Assembly (NCBI GenBank): GCA_021776735.1
Contig: JAJFFH010000040.1
Location: 124,001-188,000 of the forward strand
DNA length: 64,000 bases
Direction of reading: 5' to 3'
From: Planctomycetota bacterium
GTDB taxonomy: Bacteria > Planctomycetota > PLA2
Both the position numbers and the translations under genes were made by a program. Of this stretch, positions 45,125-53,761 are shown piece by piece; position 1 is the first letter of the stretch; each line of letters opens with the position of its first letter. Below the pieces are notes generated by a model that made no database searches, had not been told where the DNA came from, and worked only from the letters and a program-made list of their open reading frames with translations.

Positions 45125-46452
45125 TTCACAACGCCGAAGTCAGCTACATCCCGAAGAAGTACCACGAGGCGGTCTGCAACTGGCGCGACCTCTACCTCCC
45201 CGACTACGACCTCCTGATGAACAACTGGGACCGGTTCTTCCCCAAGGACCGACCGTTCCAGCTCTGCGCGTACCGGAGCTGCAACGGTTGCGCGGTCATC
45301 GAGGCGGGCGACAACAAGGGCGATCCGAAGTACACGCGCGCCGCGCAGATGAGCGAGCCGCAAGCCGACACGCTGCTCAAGGCGGTCAAGGCGCAGGCGA
45401 GCACGGAGTTCGGGTCGATCCAGCAGCACCAGCTCACGCTCGCGCGCGCGCAGGACGAACAGGATCAGTTCTGGATCCTCCGCATGATGGCCGAGGAGCT
45501 GCGCCACGGCTACCAGATGTTCTCGCTGCTGCTCGACGACGACTGGAAGTCCGTCTCGTCGCACTCCGGCGAGGACATGGTCGAGGAGATCCTCGCGATG
45601 CGCACCGGCACGCACGTGCTCGGCGCGTTCAACGTCGATTTCGACTCGTTCATGGACAGCATCGTCTTCTGCGCGTTCATCGACCGCGTCGGCAAGTATC
45701 AGCTCTCGATGCAAAAGATCAGCTCGTACCAGCCGATGGCGCAGAGCATGCCGCCCATGCTGACCGAGGAGGCGTTCCACCTCGCGGCGGGCGTGGTGCC
45801 GTTGCGGCGGTGGGTTCAGAAGGCAGCCAAGGACGGCGATGCCTTGATCACGATGCCGATGATTCAGCGGACGATCAACAAGTGGTTCCCGCGCGCGCTG
45901 GACATGTTCGGCGACGAGCGCGGCGGCGGCACGTTTGTGAAATTCGGCTTCAAGCCGATGAAGAACGCCGAAGCCGCCGGACAGTACCGCGACGAGGTGG
46001 CCCAGGTCATCCGCGACTTGAACGTCCGCTTCGTGCGCGCCCGCGTGCCCGAGCTCTCCCGCAAGGACGCCCAGCGCATCGTCGACGAAAAGGAGCCGGG
46101 CCACGGCTTCGACCCCGAAGAGCTGCTCTACGTGCCGGACGTGAAGTTCTTTCGGCGTCGCGGTCCGCACGCGTACCAGCAAAACGACATCGACGGCGAG
46201 CCGATCGAGAACAAGAGCGAGTTCCAGCGTCGGATTCGCGGTTACCTTTCCGACGTGTACGCCGCGGGTCGCGACTTCGGCGGCTATCTCAAGCTGATCG
46301 ATCGCATCGCCGCGGGCGAGCTGACCCCGCCCGAAGCGGTCCCGATGCTCCCGAATCTGAGCCGCGTCGGCGGGGTGTGCCCCTGCTCAAAAGCAGTCCG
46401 CTGGGTGAACGGCAACGGAAACGGCGAACCGGCGGATCCCGGCGAGGGGTAG
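45121..46452 (+). CDS. BoxB/PaaA-like diiron oxygenase subunit, copy 2
   Basis: A 443-residue paralog of the protein at 31541, aligned without gaps over at least the first 130 residues and equal in length. It keeps the diiron motifs EELRHGYQM (E126xxH129) and LTEEAFHLAAG, the BoxB-like HVLGAFNVDF and DRVGKYQL, Cys49, Cys54 and Cys57, and the C-terminal GGVCPCSKAVRW. It starts at a GTG overlapping the acetyltransferase stop. The two copies may have different substrates or act as two subunits. A variant of the dispersed motif encodes AKDGDAL at a different place from the exact copy in paralog 1. Confidence 0.8.
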   Translation: MIHNAEVSYIPKKYHEAVCNWRDLYLPDYDLLMNNWDRFFPKDRPFQLCAYRSCNGCAVIEAGDNKGDPKYTRAAQMSEPQADTLLKAVKAQASTEFGSIQQHQLTLARAQDEQDQFWILRMMAEELRHGYQMFSLLLDDDWKSVSSHSGEDMVEEILAMRTGTHVLGAFNVDFDSFMDSIVFCAFIDRVGKYQLSMQKISSYQPMAQSMPPMLTEEAFHLAAGVVPLRRWVQKAAKDGDALITMPMIQRTINKWFPRALDMFGDERGGGTFVKFGFKPMKNAEAAGQYRDEVAQVIRDLNVRFVRARVPELSRKDAQRIVDEKEPGHGFDPEELLYVPDVKFFRRRGPHAYQQNDIDGEPIENKSEFQRRIRGYLSDVYAAGRDFGGYLKLIDRIAAGELTPPEAVPMLPNLSRVGGVCPCSKAVRWVNGNGNGEPADPGEG

Positions 46453-46454
46453 CG

Positions 46455-46617
46455 CTACAGCGTGCGGCGCCAGGCCTCCAGGCCGATCGTGATCCCTTCT
46501 TCAAGCCATTCGTCGAAGGCGGAGACGAGTCGAGGAGTACAACCCCGAACAGGACGTACGAACACGCACGAGACGGTTTCCTGGTCGATCGGGCGCACGC
46601 CCGCGAGCCGATCGAGG
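46455..46617 (-). pseudogene. Fic-gene tail remnant
   Basis: The frame ending at 46455 reads LVSAFDEWLEEGITIGLEAWRRTL, nearly the same as the C-terminus of the Fic protein gene at 49213 (LESAFDRWLEAALAIGLEAWRRTL). Only about 25 codons are convincing; the sequence upstream to 46617 is open but unlike the Fic gene. It is one of three such tails in this block. Confidence 0.65.
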
Positions 46618-47763
46618 CTACGAATCGTCCGGCGTGCAGAACGCGGAGACCTCGAAGTCGTCGAGATACACCACGATTGGTTCAGCGGCCGGTGCCTCGC
46701 TGAACTCGATCACGTAGCCGAAGCTGATCGGTGCGCCCGCCGCACTGAAATCGAGCGGCGGTGCGCCGTCGAGCGCCAGGAATCCGTCGGCGGTGAGGCG
46801 CCCGGTGTCGTGGCTCGTCCAGACGTCCCCGACGCCAAACAGCCCGCCAAAGTAACGTCCCAGGACTCCGCCCTGCTCCTGATAGGCAACCGAAAAGACC
46901 GCGACCGGACGCCCGTTCTCGCTCCGCGCTTTCAGCCGAATCTGGAGGGTCACAAGCGGGCCGCGCACGGCCGGGTCATAGACAAACGCGGGATCGGCCG
47001 GGCCTGGTGCTTCCGGACTGCCCGCCGTGCCCGTCAGCCCGACGTAGCGCTGCCAGATCTCCGTGGCCCCGTTGACCGCGCTGGTCGCGGAAAACTCGAC
47101 CTGGTTCTGGCGGTGTGTCGGCTCCGGATCGTTCGCACCATCGATCCCGTCTTCGTTGGCCTCCATCGATGACAGCGTGCTGCCGTCCGACAGGTCGCTG
47201 CGCGCGATCTCCCAGTGCGACGCCGGAAACTCGGTCACAGTGAACAGGACGCCCTCCGGGCACTCGTCCGGTCCGGGTTCGGGTTCCGGCTCCGGTTCGC
47301 ACTCGCCCTCGCCCTCGAACGAAACGGTGTACGTGCGGGTCGGCACGGTGTCCTCGAATGAAGGCGAGAACTGCGGATTGACAGAGACCGTGGCCCCAAC
47401 GCTGAACTCCGCGGACCCGAAGGCACACGTCGTGGCATAGACGTAGATGGTGAGTTCGGTGATTTCGGAGACACTCCCGAACGACGGGCGGAGCGGCTCC
47501 TGCTTGAGGGCTCCGCCCGGATCCAACGAGAACAACAGCGGTCCCGACACGCCCGTCACGTCGATCGAGGCCAGCTCCCCGCTCGTCGTGATCGTCACGC
47601 TCCCGATCGGAACGGTGTCAAGAGTTGTCGGGTCGCAAAACGCCGGCGAGTCCGGGCACCGGTGCGGTCGTAGGCCCTGGGCCGTCTGGCTTGCCGTGAC
47701 CTGGGTGGCGCCCGCGCAGGCAGCCAGGAGCAGCCACGGACACAGGAACGGGATCATACGCAT
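46618..47763 (-). CDS. lipoprotein paralog A, beta-rich with a conserved C-terminal domain
   Basis: A 381-residue lipoprotein (MIPFLCPWLLLAACAG, lipobox LAAC). It shares RCPDSPxFCDPxTLDTVPIG near the N-terminus and ISFGYVIEFSE plus VYLDDFEVSAFC at the end with paralog B at 47960. A Glu-Pro repeat linker (EPEPEPEPGPDECP) separates an N-terminal beta domain from a C-terminal jelly-roll-like domain (WEIARSDLSDGSTL). Function unknown; a surface carbohydrate- or protein-binding role is possible. ATG 47763 places the signal peptide correctly. Confidence 0.68.
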   Translation of the reverse strand: MRMIPFLCPWLLLAACAGATQVTASQTAQGLRPHRCPDSPAFCDPTTLDTVPIGSVTITTSGELASIDVTGVSGPLLFSLDPGGALKQEPLRPSFGSVSEITELTIYVYATTCAFGSAEFSVGATVSVNPQFSPSFEDTVPTRTYTVSFEGEGECEPEPEPEPGPDECPEGVLFTVTEFPASHWEIARSDLSDGSTLSSMEANEDGIDGANDPEPTHRQNQVEFSATSAVNGATEIWQRYVGLTGTAGSPEAPGPADPAFVYDPAVRGPLVTLQIRLKARSENGRPVAVFSVAYQEQGGVLGRYFGGLFGVGDVWTSHDTGRLTADGFLALDGAPPLDFSAAGAPISFGYVIEFSEAPAAEPIVVYLDDFEVSAFCTPDDS

Positions 47764-47864
47764 GCCCGCCAAACGCAGGACAGGCCGACTGGCTGCCACC
47801 AATTCCAAGAAACAATCAGGGCAGGCCGGTGTGCCTCGCCGTCGGTGTTATGTCGATGAAGATG

Positions 47865-47883
47865 TATCGCCGTCCGTTTGCTT
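47865..47883 (+). repeat. dispersed motif copy (intergenic), extended 35-bp match
   Basis: Exact core at 47867-47877. Together with the copy at 50981 the similarity extends on both sides (GATGTATCGCC... to ...GTTCTCCGCG, about 35 bp), the longest match between copies. Confidence 0.9.
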
Positions 47884-47903
47884 CCCGTTCTCCGCGTTTC
47901 CTG

Positions 47904-47932
47904 TCGAACCATCTATCGAAGGCGGGCTCGAG
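47904..47932 (-). pseudogene. very short Fic-gene tail remnant
   Basis: Twenty-nine bases match 49259-49287 at all but two positions. It lies upstream of lipoprotein paralog A exactly as the intact Fic tail lies upstream of paralog B. Confidence 0.5.
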
Positions 47933-47959
47933 CGAAGAGCAACGGGACGGCGTAGGCGC

Positions 47960-49102
47960 TCACTCGTCGTCGCAGAACGCGGAGATCTCGAAGTCGTCGA
48001 GGTAGACCGTGATCAACTCGCCACCCGGCTGTTCGCTGAACTCCAGCGCGTAGCCGAAGCTGATCGGGCCGCCGTTTTCGCTGAAATCGAGCGGTGGCGA
48101 GCCGGCGAACACGACGAACTCGCCGATCCCGAGGCGCCCGGTGTCGTGGCTGATCCATGCGCCGTTCGTCACCGTGAACGCGCGGGCGAAGTACCGGTGC
48201 AGCACGCCGCCATGATCCTGGTAGATCACGAGAAACACCTGCGCGCCCTCGAACTTGCTGTCGCCCAGCGTCTTGATCTTCATCTGCAGCGCCGTCAGCG
48301 CGCCACGCACCGACGGGTCGTACACGAACGCGGGATCGACCGGCCCCGGCACCGACGGATCGCCCGGCGTGCCGCCGGGCCCGACGTAACGTTGCCAGAA
48401 CTCGGCCAGACTCCCGCCCCCGCCCGCGGCGAACGCGAAGCGATCCCGCCGATGAGTCGGCTCCGGATCATTCGCTTCGTCCAACCCGTCGTCCGCTGCC
48501 TCGCTCGACGTCAGCGTGACGCCGTCCGTGGCATCCGTGCGGGTCATCTCCCAGTCGCCCGCGGGGAAGTCCGCAACGGTGAACAGCACACCGTTCGGGC
48601 AATCGTCGGGACCCGGGCCGGGCGGCGGATCGACGCACTCCGCTCCTTCGACCGTCACGGTGTAGCGGCTCGCCGGAAGGTCGTCCGTCACACGGTTGCC
48701 GCCGAGCGGTTCAATACGCAAAAAGATCTCGCCGCCGACGAGGAACTCGCCGGTCTCAAACTCGCAGGTCGTGGCGAACACGTAGATGGTGGCCGTCGTC
48801 TTGTCCGCGGCGTTCACGAACGACTCGCCGAACGGCGCGCGCTTGTCCTGTCCCGTTGGGCTGAGCGAGAACAGCAACGGGCCCGACACGAGCGTGACCT
48901 GGACGATCTCGAGTTCCCCGTCCGTCGTGATCGTAACCTTGCCGATCGGAACGGTGTCGAGTGTGGCCGGGTCGCAGAACTCCGGCGAGTCCGGACAGCG
49001 GCTCGGCCGCAGGCCTTCCGCGGTCTGGCTGACCGTGAATTCCAGGTGGTCGGCGCAGGCGGCCAGAAACAGCCACGGGCCGAGGACGAGGATTGAACGC
49101 AT
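47960..49102 (-). CDS. lipoprotein paralog B
   Basis: A 380-residue lipoprotein (ILVLGPWLFLAACAD, lipobox LAAC) paralogous to 46618: the same RCPDSPEFCDPATLDTVPIG block, Pro/Gly linker (PPGPGPDDCP), WEMTRTDATDGVTL and final VYLDDFEISAFC. It lies just downstream of the Fic gene on the same strand. The start is set at the ATG 49102 because the signal peptide begins there; the open frame upstream overlaps the end of the Fic gene and is not expected to be translated. Function unknown. Confidence 0.68.
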   Translation of the reverse strand: MRSILVLGPWLFLAACADHLEFTVSQTAEGLRPSRCPDSPEFCDPATLDTVPIGKVTITTDGELEIVQVTLVSGPLLFSLSPTGQDKRAPFGESFVNAADKTTATIYVFATTCEFETGEFLVGGEIFLRIEPLGGNRVTDDLPASRYTVTVEGAECVDPPPGPGPDDCPNGVLFTVADFPAGDWEMTRTDATDGVTLTSSEAADDGLDEANDPEPTHRRDRFAFAAGGGGSLAEFWQRYVGPGGTPGDPSVPGPVDPAFVYDPSVRGALTALQMKIKTLGDSKFEGAQVFLVIYQDHGGVLHRYFARAFTVTNGAWISHDTGRLGIGEFVVFAGSPPLDFSENGGPISFGYALEFSEQPGGELITVYLDDFEISAFCDDE

Positions 49103-49212
49103 GCCCGTGAAACGGCCTCGCCACCCGACCGCTGCCATCCCGCTCGAAAAAAAACTGCGCCACGCCGAAACCATCGATCCGGAAGGTCCCCAGCGCCGGG
49201 CGCGGGCCTCCC

Positions 49213-50703
49213 TCACAGAGTACGGCGCCAGGCTTCCAGGCCGATCGCGAGCGCTGCTTCGAGCCATCTATCGAAGGCGGACTCGAGTTCCTTGCGGTCG
49301 CGCGCGGCCGTGATCGTGAATACGTCCGTGCAGGCGGGCTGAAGGACCACAGCCTCTGACTCGCCATCTTCGCCCTTGCTCCGCACCTGCACGAACGCCG
49401 ACGCCGCGAGCACGCCGCGGTTCCGGTGGCCGAGATGGTGGAAGGACACGACGACCCGCGCGGTGGTATCGCCGTGCCGAACTCTCAGCTGCGCCCACCG
49501 GCGGAAAGCCCCGAGGTCCGCGTAGTAGTCCAGCGCGCGTGCGGTCTCGATGATCTGGCCGGTGAACCAATGGGCCTGTTCGTCCATGTTAACGAACGAA
49601 TCGGCCGTGAACCGCACGGGCTCCCCGCGAACCGATTCGTTGAGCTCGTCTGAAATGGCCTCAAATCGCTTCTGGGCACGACCGGCCAGATCGCGCGCGA
49701 CCACGTACAGGTCGTCGCGCTCCGACTCACCGGCACGCTTCAGTCGTTCCGCCGCGTCGGAAATGATCGCCGCCACTCCTTGTCCGCCCGCGTCGTCGAG
49801 CACCTTGCGCCCCAACGCGAGGACATCGACGAAACATTCCTTCTGCGCCCCTCCGAATTCCTTGATCAACGGACGCAAGTCGCCCGCGTCGGCACGTTCG
49901 AGCGCCTGGATGTACTCCTTGCGCCGGTTGTTCTTGACGACGAGCGGGAACCACCCGGCGCGCAGAAAGACCAGGGTGGCCAGCGCTCGCGCGACTCGGC
50001 CGTTTCCATCCTGAAACGGGTGAATCTGTGCAAACCGGTGGTGGAGCCACGCCGCTTCCACATCGGGAGGAACTGCGTCGTGGCCGGCATGAAACCGAAT
50101 CAACCGGTCCATCTCCGAGTCGACCTGCTCCGGTGGGCAATACACATGTACGAACTTGCCGGTCGCAGGGTCACCCGGATTGTTCGGGAGTCGTTTCCAT
50201 TCGCCGCGGCTCAACTCCACCTCGACCCGCTTGCCGAACTGATCGATCGCTTCGCACGTCTCCTGGTGCCTGGTCAGCAACTGGTGCAGTTCGCGGATGT
50301 AGGTATTCGACAGCTTGCGGTCCCCCTTGACGAAGGCGAACAGACCCTCCGCCGCGTCCATGTGGTCGCCCAGTACATCGACGAGCTTCGCGGCAGGCAT
50401 GTCGCTGGCTCCGTGCGGAATCAGCGCCGCCTCGATTCCATGCTCGACCAGCGTCTTGGTCACGCCCTCGTCCAACGCATAGATCCCCTCTATCAAACCC
50501 GTCTCGATGGACCATGACCTGATGAGTCTCGCGTTGAACTCTCGAAGAAGCCGGGCATCCTCAAGCTTGTCCTTCTCGTTGCTCCACACGTCCGCGAGCG
50601 CCTTGACTTCGTGGCTCGCCGCCTCTCGATCCGCCCCGGCCGAATCCTCGATCGGGCGCCACTCACGCGGATTCCGGTTTCGCCAGCTCTCGGATGTCAT
50701 CAA
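49213..50703 (-). CDS. Fic-domain protein (AMPylase family)
   Basis: A 496-residue protein. The Fic core motif HPFQDGNGRVARAL is complete, so NMP transfer to a target hydroxyl is expected. An N-terminal helix carries SIETGLIEGIYALDE, whose T-x-x-x-E-G fits the class II inhibitory motif that blocks the active site. The C-terminal 200 residues are a less conserved region that may choose the target. The tail of this gene has been copied twice downstream (46455 and 47904). ATG at 50703 or the following ATG are both possible starts. Confidence 0.88.
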   Translation of the reverse strand: MMTSESWRNRNPREWRPIEDSAGADREAASHEVKALADVWSNEKDKLEDARLLREFNARLIRSWSIETGLIEGIYALDEGVTKTLVEHGIEAALIPHGASDMPAAKLVDVLGDHMDAAEGLFAFVKGDRKLSNTYIRELHQLLTRHQETCEAIDQFGKRVEVELSRGEWKRLPNNPGDPATGKFVHVYCPPEQVDSEMDRLIRFHAGHDAVPPDVEAAWLHHRFAQIHPFQDGNGRVARALATLVFLRAGWFPLVVKNNRRKEYIQALERADAGDLRPLIKEFGGAQKECFVDVLALGRKVLDDAGGQGVAAIISDAAERLKRAGESERDDLYVVARDLAGRAQKRFEAISDELNESVRGEPVRFTADSFVNMDEQAHWFTGQIIETARALDYYADLGAFRRWAQLRVRHGDTTARVVVSFHHLGHRNRGVLAASAFVQVRSKGEDGESEAVVLQPACTDVFTITAARDRKELESAFDRWLEAALAIGLEAWRRTL

Positions 50704-50721
50704 GAAAAGTGTAACCCCGGA

Positions 50722-51198
50722 TCAAGGCGCGCCCAGGGCGGCAGGAGCCGTTTCGTCACCCTCGACCAGGAAGGCTCCCGGCGCCTGCGCCGGATCACCG
50801 ATCGGGTGGTCGCCGCGGACCTTCGACGCGACTCGCGCGAGCAGGCCCGGTGCGGCCTCCCCCAAACCGAAGTGGGCGTACAGCTCACGTTCCGGGTCCG
50901 CGATTCGTGCGACGTAGTGCAGATCGAACGGCTCGAACGCGGCACGCGCGTCATCGTCGCTGCCCATGTGCACCAGGATGTATCGCCGTCCGTTTGCTTC
51001 TTGTTCTCCGCGGCTTCCCGCCACACGCTCCAGCCACTTGCGGCACACCGCGGTTTGCAGCGCGGGCAGGCACACGACGAGCAGCGGCCCCAGCTCGGCG
51101 AGCGCCGCGAGGGTCATGTCGTCCTGCGTGCGCAAGCGCGAGAACGCCGGCCGCTCGCGAAACGGATCGGGCGGCCGCAGGCCCTCACCAGCCCGCAT
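50722..51198 (-). CDS. redoxin-like protein (peroxiredoxin-like/AhpC-TSA fold), N-terminus possibly altered
   Basis: A 158-residue protein with thioredoxin-fold features (LGPLLVVCLPALQTAVCRKWLE, later HYVARIADPERELYAHFGLGEA typical of peroxiredoxin-like proteins). No CxxC is present; single Cys residues lie in the first strand-helix unit. The first codons (MRAG) are encoded by the end of the MITE-like element at 51190, so the original start may have been displaced. An exact dispersed motif copy encodes EANGRRYIL. Confidence 0.6.
   Translation of the reverse strand: MRAGEGLRPPDPFRERPAFSRLRTQDDMTLAALAELGPLLVVCLPALQTAVCRKWLERVAGSRGEQEANGRRYILVHMGSDDDARAAFEPFDLHYVARIADPERELYAHFGLGEAAPGLLARVASKVRGDHPIGDPAQAPGAFLVEGDETAPAALGAP
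50981..50999 (+). repeat. dispersed motif copy (in gene)
   Basis: Exact core at 50983-50993; shares about 35 bp with the copy at 47865. Read here as NGRRYI on the minus strand. Confidence 0.9.
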
Positions 51199-51424
51199 TA
51201 CTCATGGCCACGGGGCGCATCGGACCGATGCGAGCACGTCGGAACAAGTCTTGATCGGCACCGATCCCGTCCAACCGTTCCGATCCCATGTTCTGGTCGA
51301 GGACAGATCGTCGAGGCCGAGGAACGACAACGAAGGCGGCTCGGAGGAGCCGTCGAGGAGAAGAGACGAAGGCATCGGCGATATGGACCGGCCAGAACCC
51401 GCGTGGTCGTGAGTAATGCGGGCT
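51190..51424. mobile_element. MITE-like element of about 235 bp with terminal inverted repeats
   Basis: The left end AGCCCGCATTACTCA and the right end TGAGTAATGCGGGCT are perfect inverted repeats over 15 bases, and similarity continues to about 24-27 bases (CCACG near the inner edge). The interior has further palindromes such as CGCATCGG-a-CCGATGCG and no long coding frame. It lies exactly between the redoxin start and the stop codon of the toroid protein, contributing bases to both. No target-site duplication is obvious. Confidence 0.6.
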
Positions 51425-52544
51425 AAACATCGCGGCAGCGGGCCAGCGCGATCAGCGCGTAACCGGTCCCGTACGGCTTGTGAAAACCGTAGAGCGGGTA
51501 GTCCCAAAACGACCCGTCGGGCTGGCGCGCCTTGAGCACAAACGAGACGATGCGCTTCGCGTACACCCTTCGCTCGCCGGCGGACAGGTGCTCCAACACG
51601 AGCGCGGCGTACTGCTGGCCGTACAGGTAGAAGTAGCCCGACACGGCGTAGTGCGACTCGTGCGGGATCGGGCGGCGCACGCCCGCGAGCGCAAACCGGT
51701 GGTGGTCAACGAGCTGCTGCAACCCCGCGCGCATCCTGTCCTTCGGCAGGCCGCCCGCCGTCAGCCGCAGCGCGAGATTGCACGCCTGCGTGCGCAGCGA
51801 CGAACCCTTGGGCTGGTTGACTCGGTGCATCGGACGCCACTTCATGTAAGTCCCGTACAGGTACGACCCGTCCGGCTTGCGGCAGCGCAGCACGTTGGCC
51901 CGGGCCCTTTCGAGCGTCAGCGGACGGACGGCGATGCCTGCCGACTCGGCTTCGCGCAGGCCGACGATGATGGTCGCGGTCGTGAACGACGTGGACCACG
52001 TCGGCTTGTACGTCTTGGAGCGGAAGTCGTAGTAGCCCCAGCCACCGTCCGGAGTCTGGTAGAGATCCATCGCCTTGACGATGGCCTCCGCGGTTTTTCT
52101 GATTGCGGCGGGCGGCGCACCCGGCGCTTTCTTGCGCAGCGCCTGGGACAACGCGCGCAGCCCGTAGCCGAACGCCCAGGTGTTGTAGAGTTCGCCGGAG
52201 TGCGGGCGCTTGACGCGCGCGTGCTTGACCAGCCACGCCAGCGCACGCGCCTGCGCTTTCTTCGACGCCTCCGGTTGATGCACGACGTCGTTGAGTCCGA
52301 GCCAGCACAGCGCGGTCGAAGCCGCGCGAAACGCATACAGCCCGCCGGGCACGTGCGCACTCACCTCCCACGTTCGCCCGCTCGTGAACTTGCCCCACGA
52401 ACCGTCCTTGTTCTGGTTCTTGACCAGCCACGCGACGGCGGTTTCGACGGCTTTCTTGCGCGTGACGCGCGCCGCCGGGGGCGGTTTCAGCGCCGGCGCC
52501 TCTCCCGCGACCGCCACCAGAAACATCGCCGTCCGTACGCTCAC
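51423..52544 (-). CDS. alpha/alpha-toroid (prenyltransferase/squalene-cyclase-like) repeat protein 1
   Basis: A 373-residue protein with a signal peptide-like start (MFLVAVAGEAPA). Repeats typical of terpenoid-cyclase toroids are spaced along it: WLVKNQNKDGSWG, YQTPDGGWGYYDF, CRKPDGSYLYG and RQPDGSFWDYPLYG. Catalytic cyclase motifs (DxDD) are not seen, so a binding or scaffold role is more likely than terpene synthesis. It overlaps its paralog upstream by four bases. Its GTG start and first codons (SVRTAM) lie in an exact dispersed motif copy, and another copy encodes GIAVRPLTL. Confidence 0.78.
   Translation of the reverse strand: MSVRTAMFLVAVAGEAPALKPPPAARVTRKKAVETAVAWLVKNQNKDGSWGKFTSGRTWEVSAHVPGGLYAFRAASTALCWLGLNDVVHQPEASKKAQARALAWLVKHARVKRPHSGELYNTWAFGYGLRALSQALRKKAPGAPPAAIRKTAEAIVKAMDLYQTPDGGWGYYDFRSKTYKPTWSTSFTTATIIVGLREAESAGIAVRPLTLERARANVLRCRKPDGSYLYGTYMKWRPMHRVNQPKGSSLRTQACNLALRLTAGGLPKDRMRAGLQQLVDHHRFALAGVRRPIPHESHYAVSGYFYLYGQQYAALVLEHLSAGERRVYAKRIVSFVLKARQPDGSFWDYPLYGFHKPYGTGYALIALARCRDV
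51918..51936 (-). repeat. dispersed motif copy (in gene)
   Basis: Exact core at 51924-51934; encodes GIAVRPL on the minus strand. Confidence 0.85.
52524..52542 (+). repeat. dispersed motif copy at a gene start
   Basis: Exact core at 52526-52536 followed by ACGCTCACTT; it spans the first codons of the toroid gene whose GTG start is at 52544. Confidence 0.88.
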
Positions 52545-53761
52545 TTCGACGGCTTGGCCTTTCCGGCACTATCCTTCTTGCGATTGATGGTCTTGGCGAT
52601 CCCGGCCGGGCAGCGCGCCAGGGTGATGAGCGCGTAGCCGGTGCCGTAGAACTTGTGGTAGCCGTACGTCGGGTAGTCCCAAAACGACCCGTCGGGTTGG
52701 CGCGACTTCAAGACGAACTCGACCAGCTTCGGCCAGTACAGGCGTCGGTCGTTGTCGGACAAATGGTCAAGCACAAGGCCGGCATACTGCTGGCCGTACA
52801 GGTAGAAGTAGCCCGACACGGCGTAGTGCGATTCGTGCGGACGCGGGCGGCGCAGCGCGGCGATGCCGAAGCGGTGATGCTTGACGATCTGGTCGAGGCC
52901 GCGGCGCAGTTGCGCGCGGTCGCAGCGCTCCGGGTGGAGCCGGTGCAGGATCGCGTTGCAGGCCTGGTTGCGCATCGACGAGCCTTGCGCCAGGTTGATG
53001 CTGCCCTTCGGGCGCCACTTCCAGTCGATGCTGTACGCGTAGTTGCCGTCGGGCGTGCGCAGGCGCCACATCAGGCGCTCGGCGCGGTCGAACACTTTTT
53101 GCGGGACCTTGATGCCCGCTTCGCGCGCGTCGTACAACCCGATCAGCACCGTCGCGGTCGTGAACGGCGTGGACCACGTCGGTTTGCGCAGCGGGTTGTC
53201 GAAGTCCAGGTAGCCCCAGCCGCCGTCCGGGGTCTGGTAGAGCCTGGCCGATTTCACGAGCGCGCGCAGCGTCTTGCGGATCTCGTCCGGGGTCGCGCCC
53301 TTCGCGCCCTTTTGAAGCGCCTGCGAGAGCGCGCGCGCGCCGTAGCCGAGCGCCCACGTGTTGTAGAACTGCTGCAGGTACGGGCGCTTGACGTTGACGT
53401 TCTTGACCAGCCACGCGAGGCACTTGGCCTGCGCTTTTTGGGACGCCTCGGTCTGGTGCGGCGAGTCGTTCAGGCCCATCCAGCACAGCGCCGTCGTCGC
53501 CCCCTGAAACGCCTGGTGTCCGCCCGGGACGTGGCACCAGAGCTCGTAGGTGCGCGCGACGGTCCGCGTGCCGAACGAGCCGTTCTTGTTTTGGTTCTTG
53601 ACCAGAAACTCGACGGCCGTCTTGATCGCCTTGTCCACCGGGACGCGGCCCGCCGGCGGCAGGCCGTTGGCGAGATGGGGCGCGTCGGCGGCAGCCACCG
53701 CCGACGCGAGCAGAACCGCCGCGAGGCGCAAACGCATCGCCGGGATGTTCACGATACTCAC
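52541..53761 (-). CDS. alpha/alpha-toroid repeat protein 2
   Basis: A 406-residue paralog of the 51423 protein with a signal peptide (LRLAAVLLASAVAAA). Repeats include FLVKNQNKNGSFG, YQTPDGGWGYLDF, LRTPDGNYAYS and RQPDGSFWDYPTYG; HESHYAVSGYFYLYGQQYA is nearly identical in both copies. Secretion plus absence of cyclase acid motifs suggests an envelope function. It starts at a GTG overlapping the stop of the HlyD-like gene, forming a coupled three-gene operon with the adaptor upstream. Confidence 0.8.
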   Translation of the reverse strand: MSIVNIPAMRLRLAAVLLASAVAAADAPHLANGLPPAGRVPVDKAIKTAVEFLVKNQNKNGSFGTRTVARTYELWCHVPGGHQAFQGATTALCWMGLNDSPHQTEASQKAQAKCLAWLVKNVNVKRPYLQQFYNTWALGYGARALSQALQKGAKGATPDEIRKTLRALVKSARLYQTPDGGWGYLDFDNPLRKPTWSTPFTTATVLIGLYDAREAGIKVPQKVFDRAERLMWRLRTPDGNYAYSIDWKWRPKGSINLAQGSSMRNQACNAILHRLHPERCDRAQLRRGLDQIVKHHRFGIAALRRPRPHESHYAVSGYFYLYGQQYAGLVLDHLSDNDRRLYWPKLVEFVLKSRQPDGSFWDYPTYGYHKFYGTGYALITLARCPAGIAKTINRKKDSAGKAKPSK

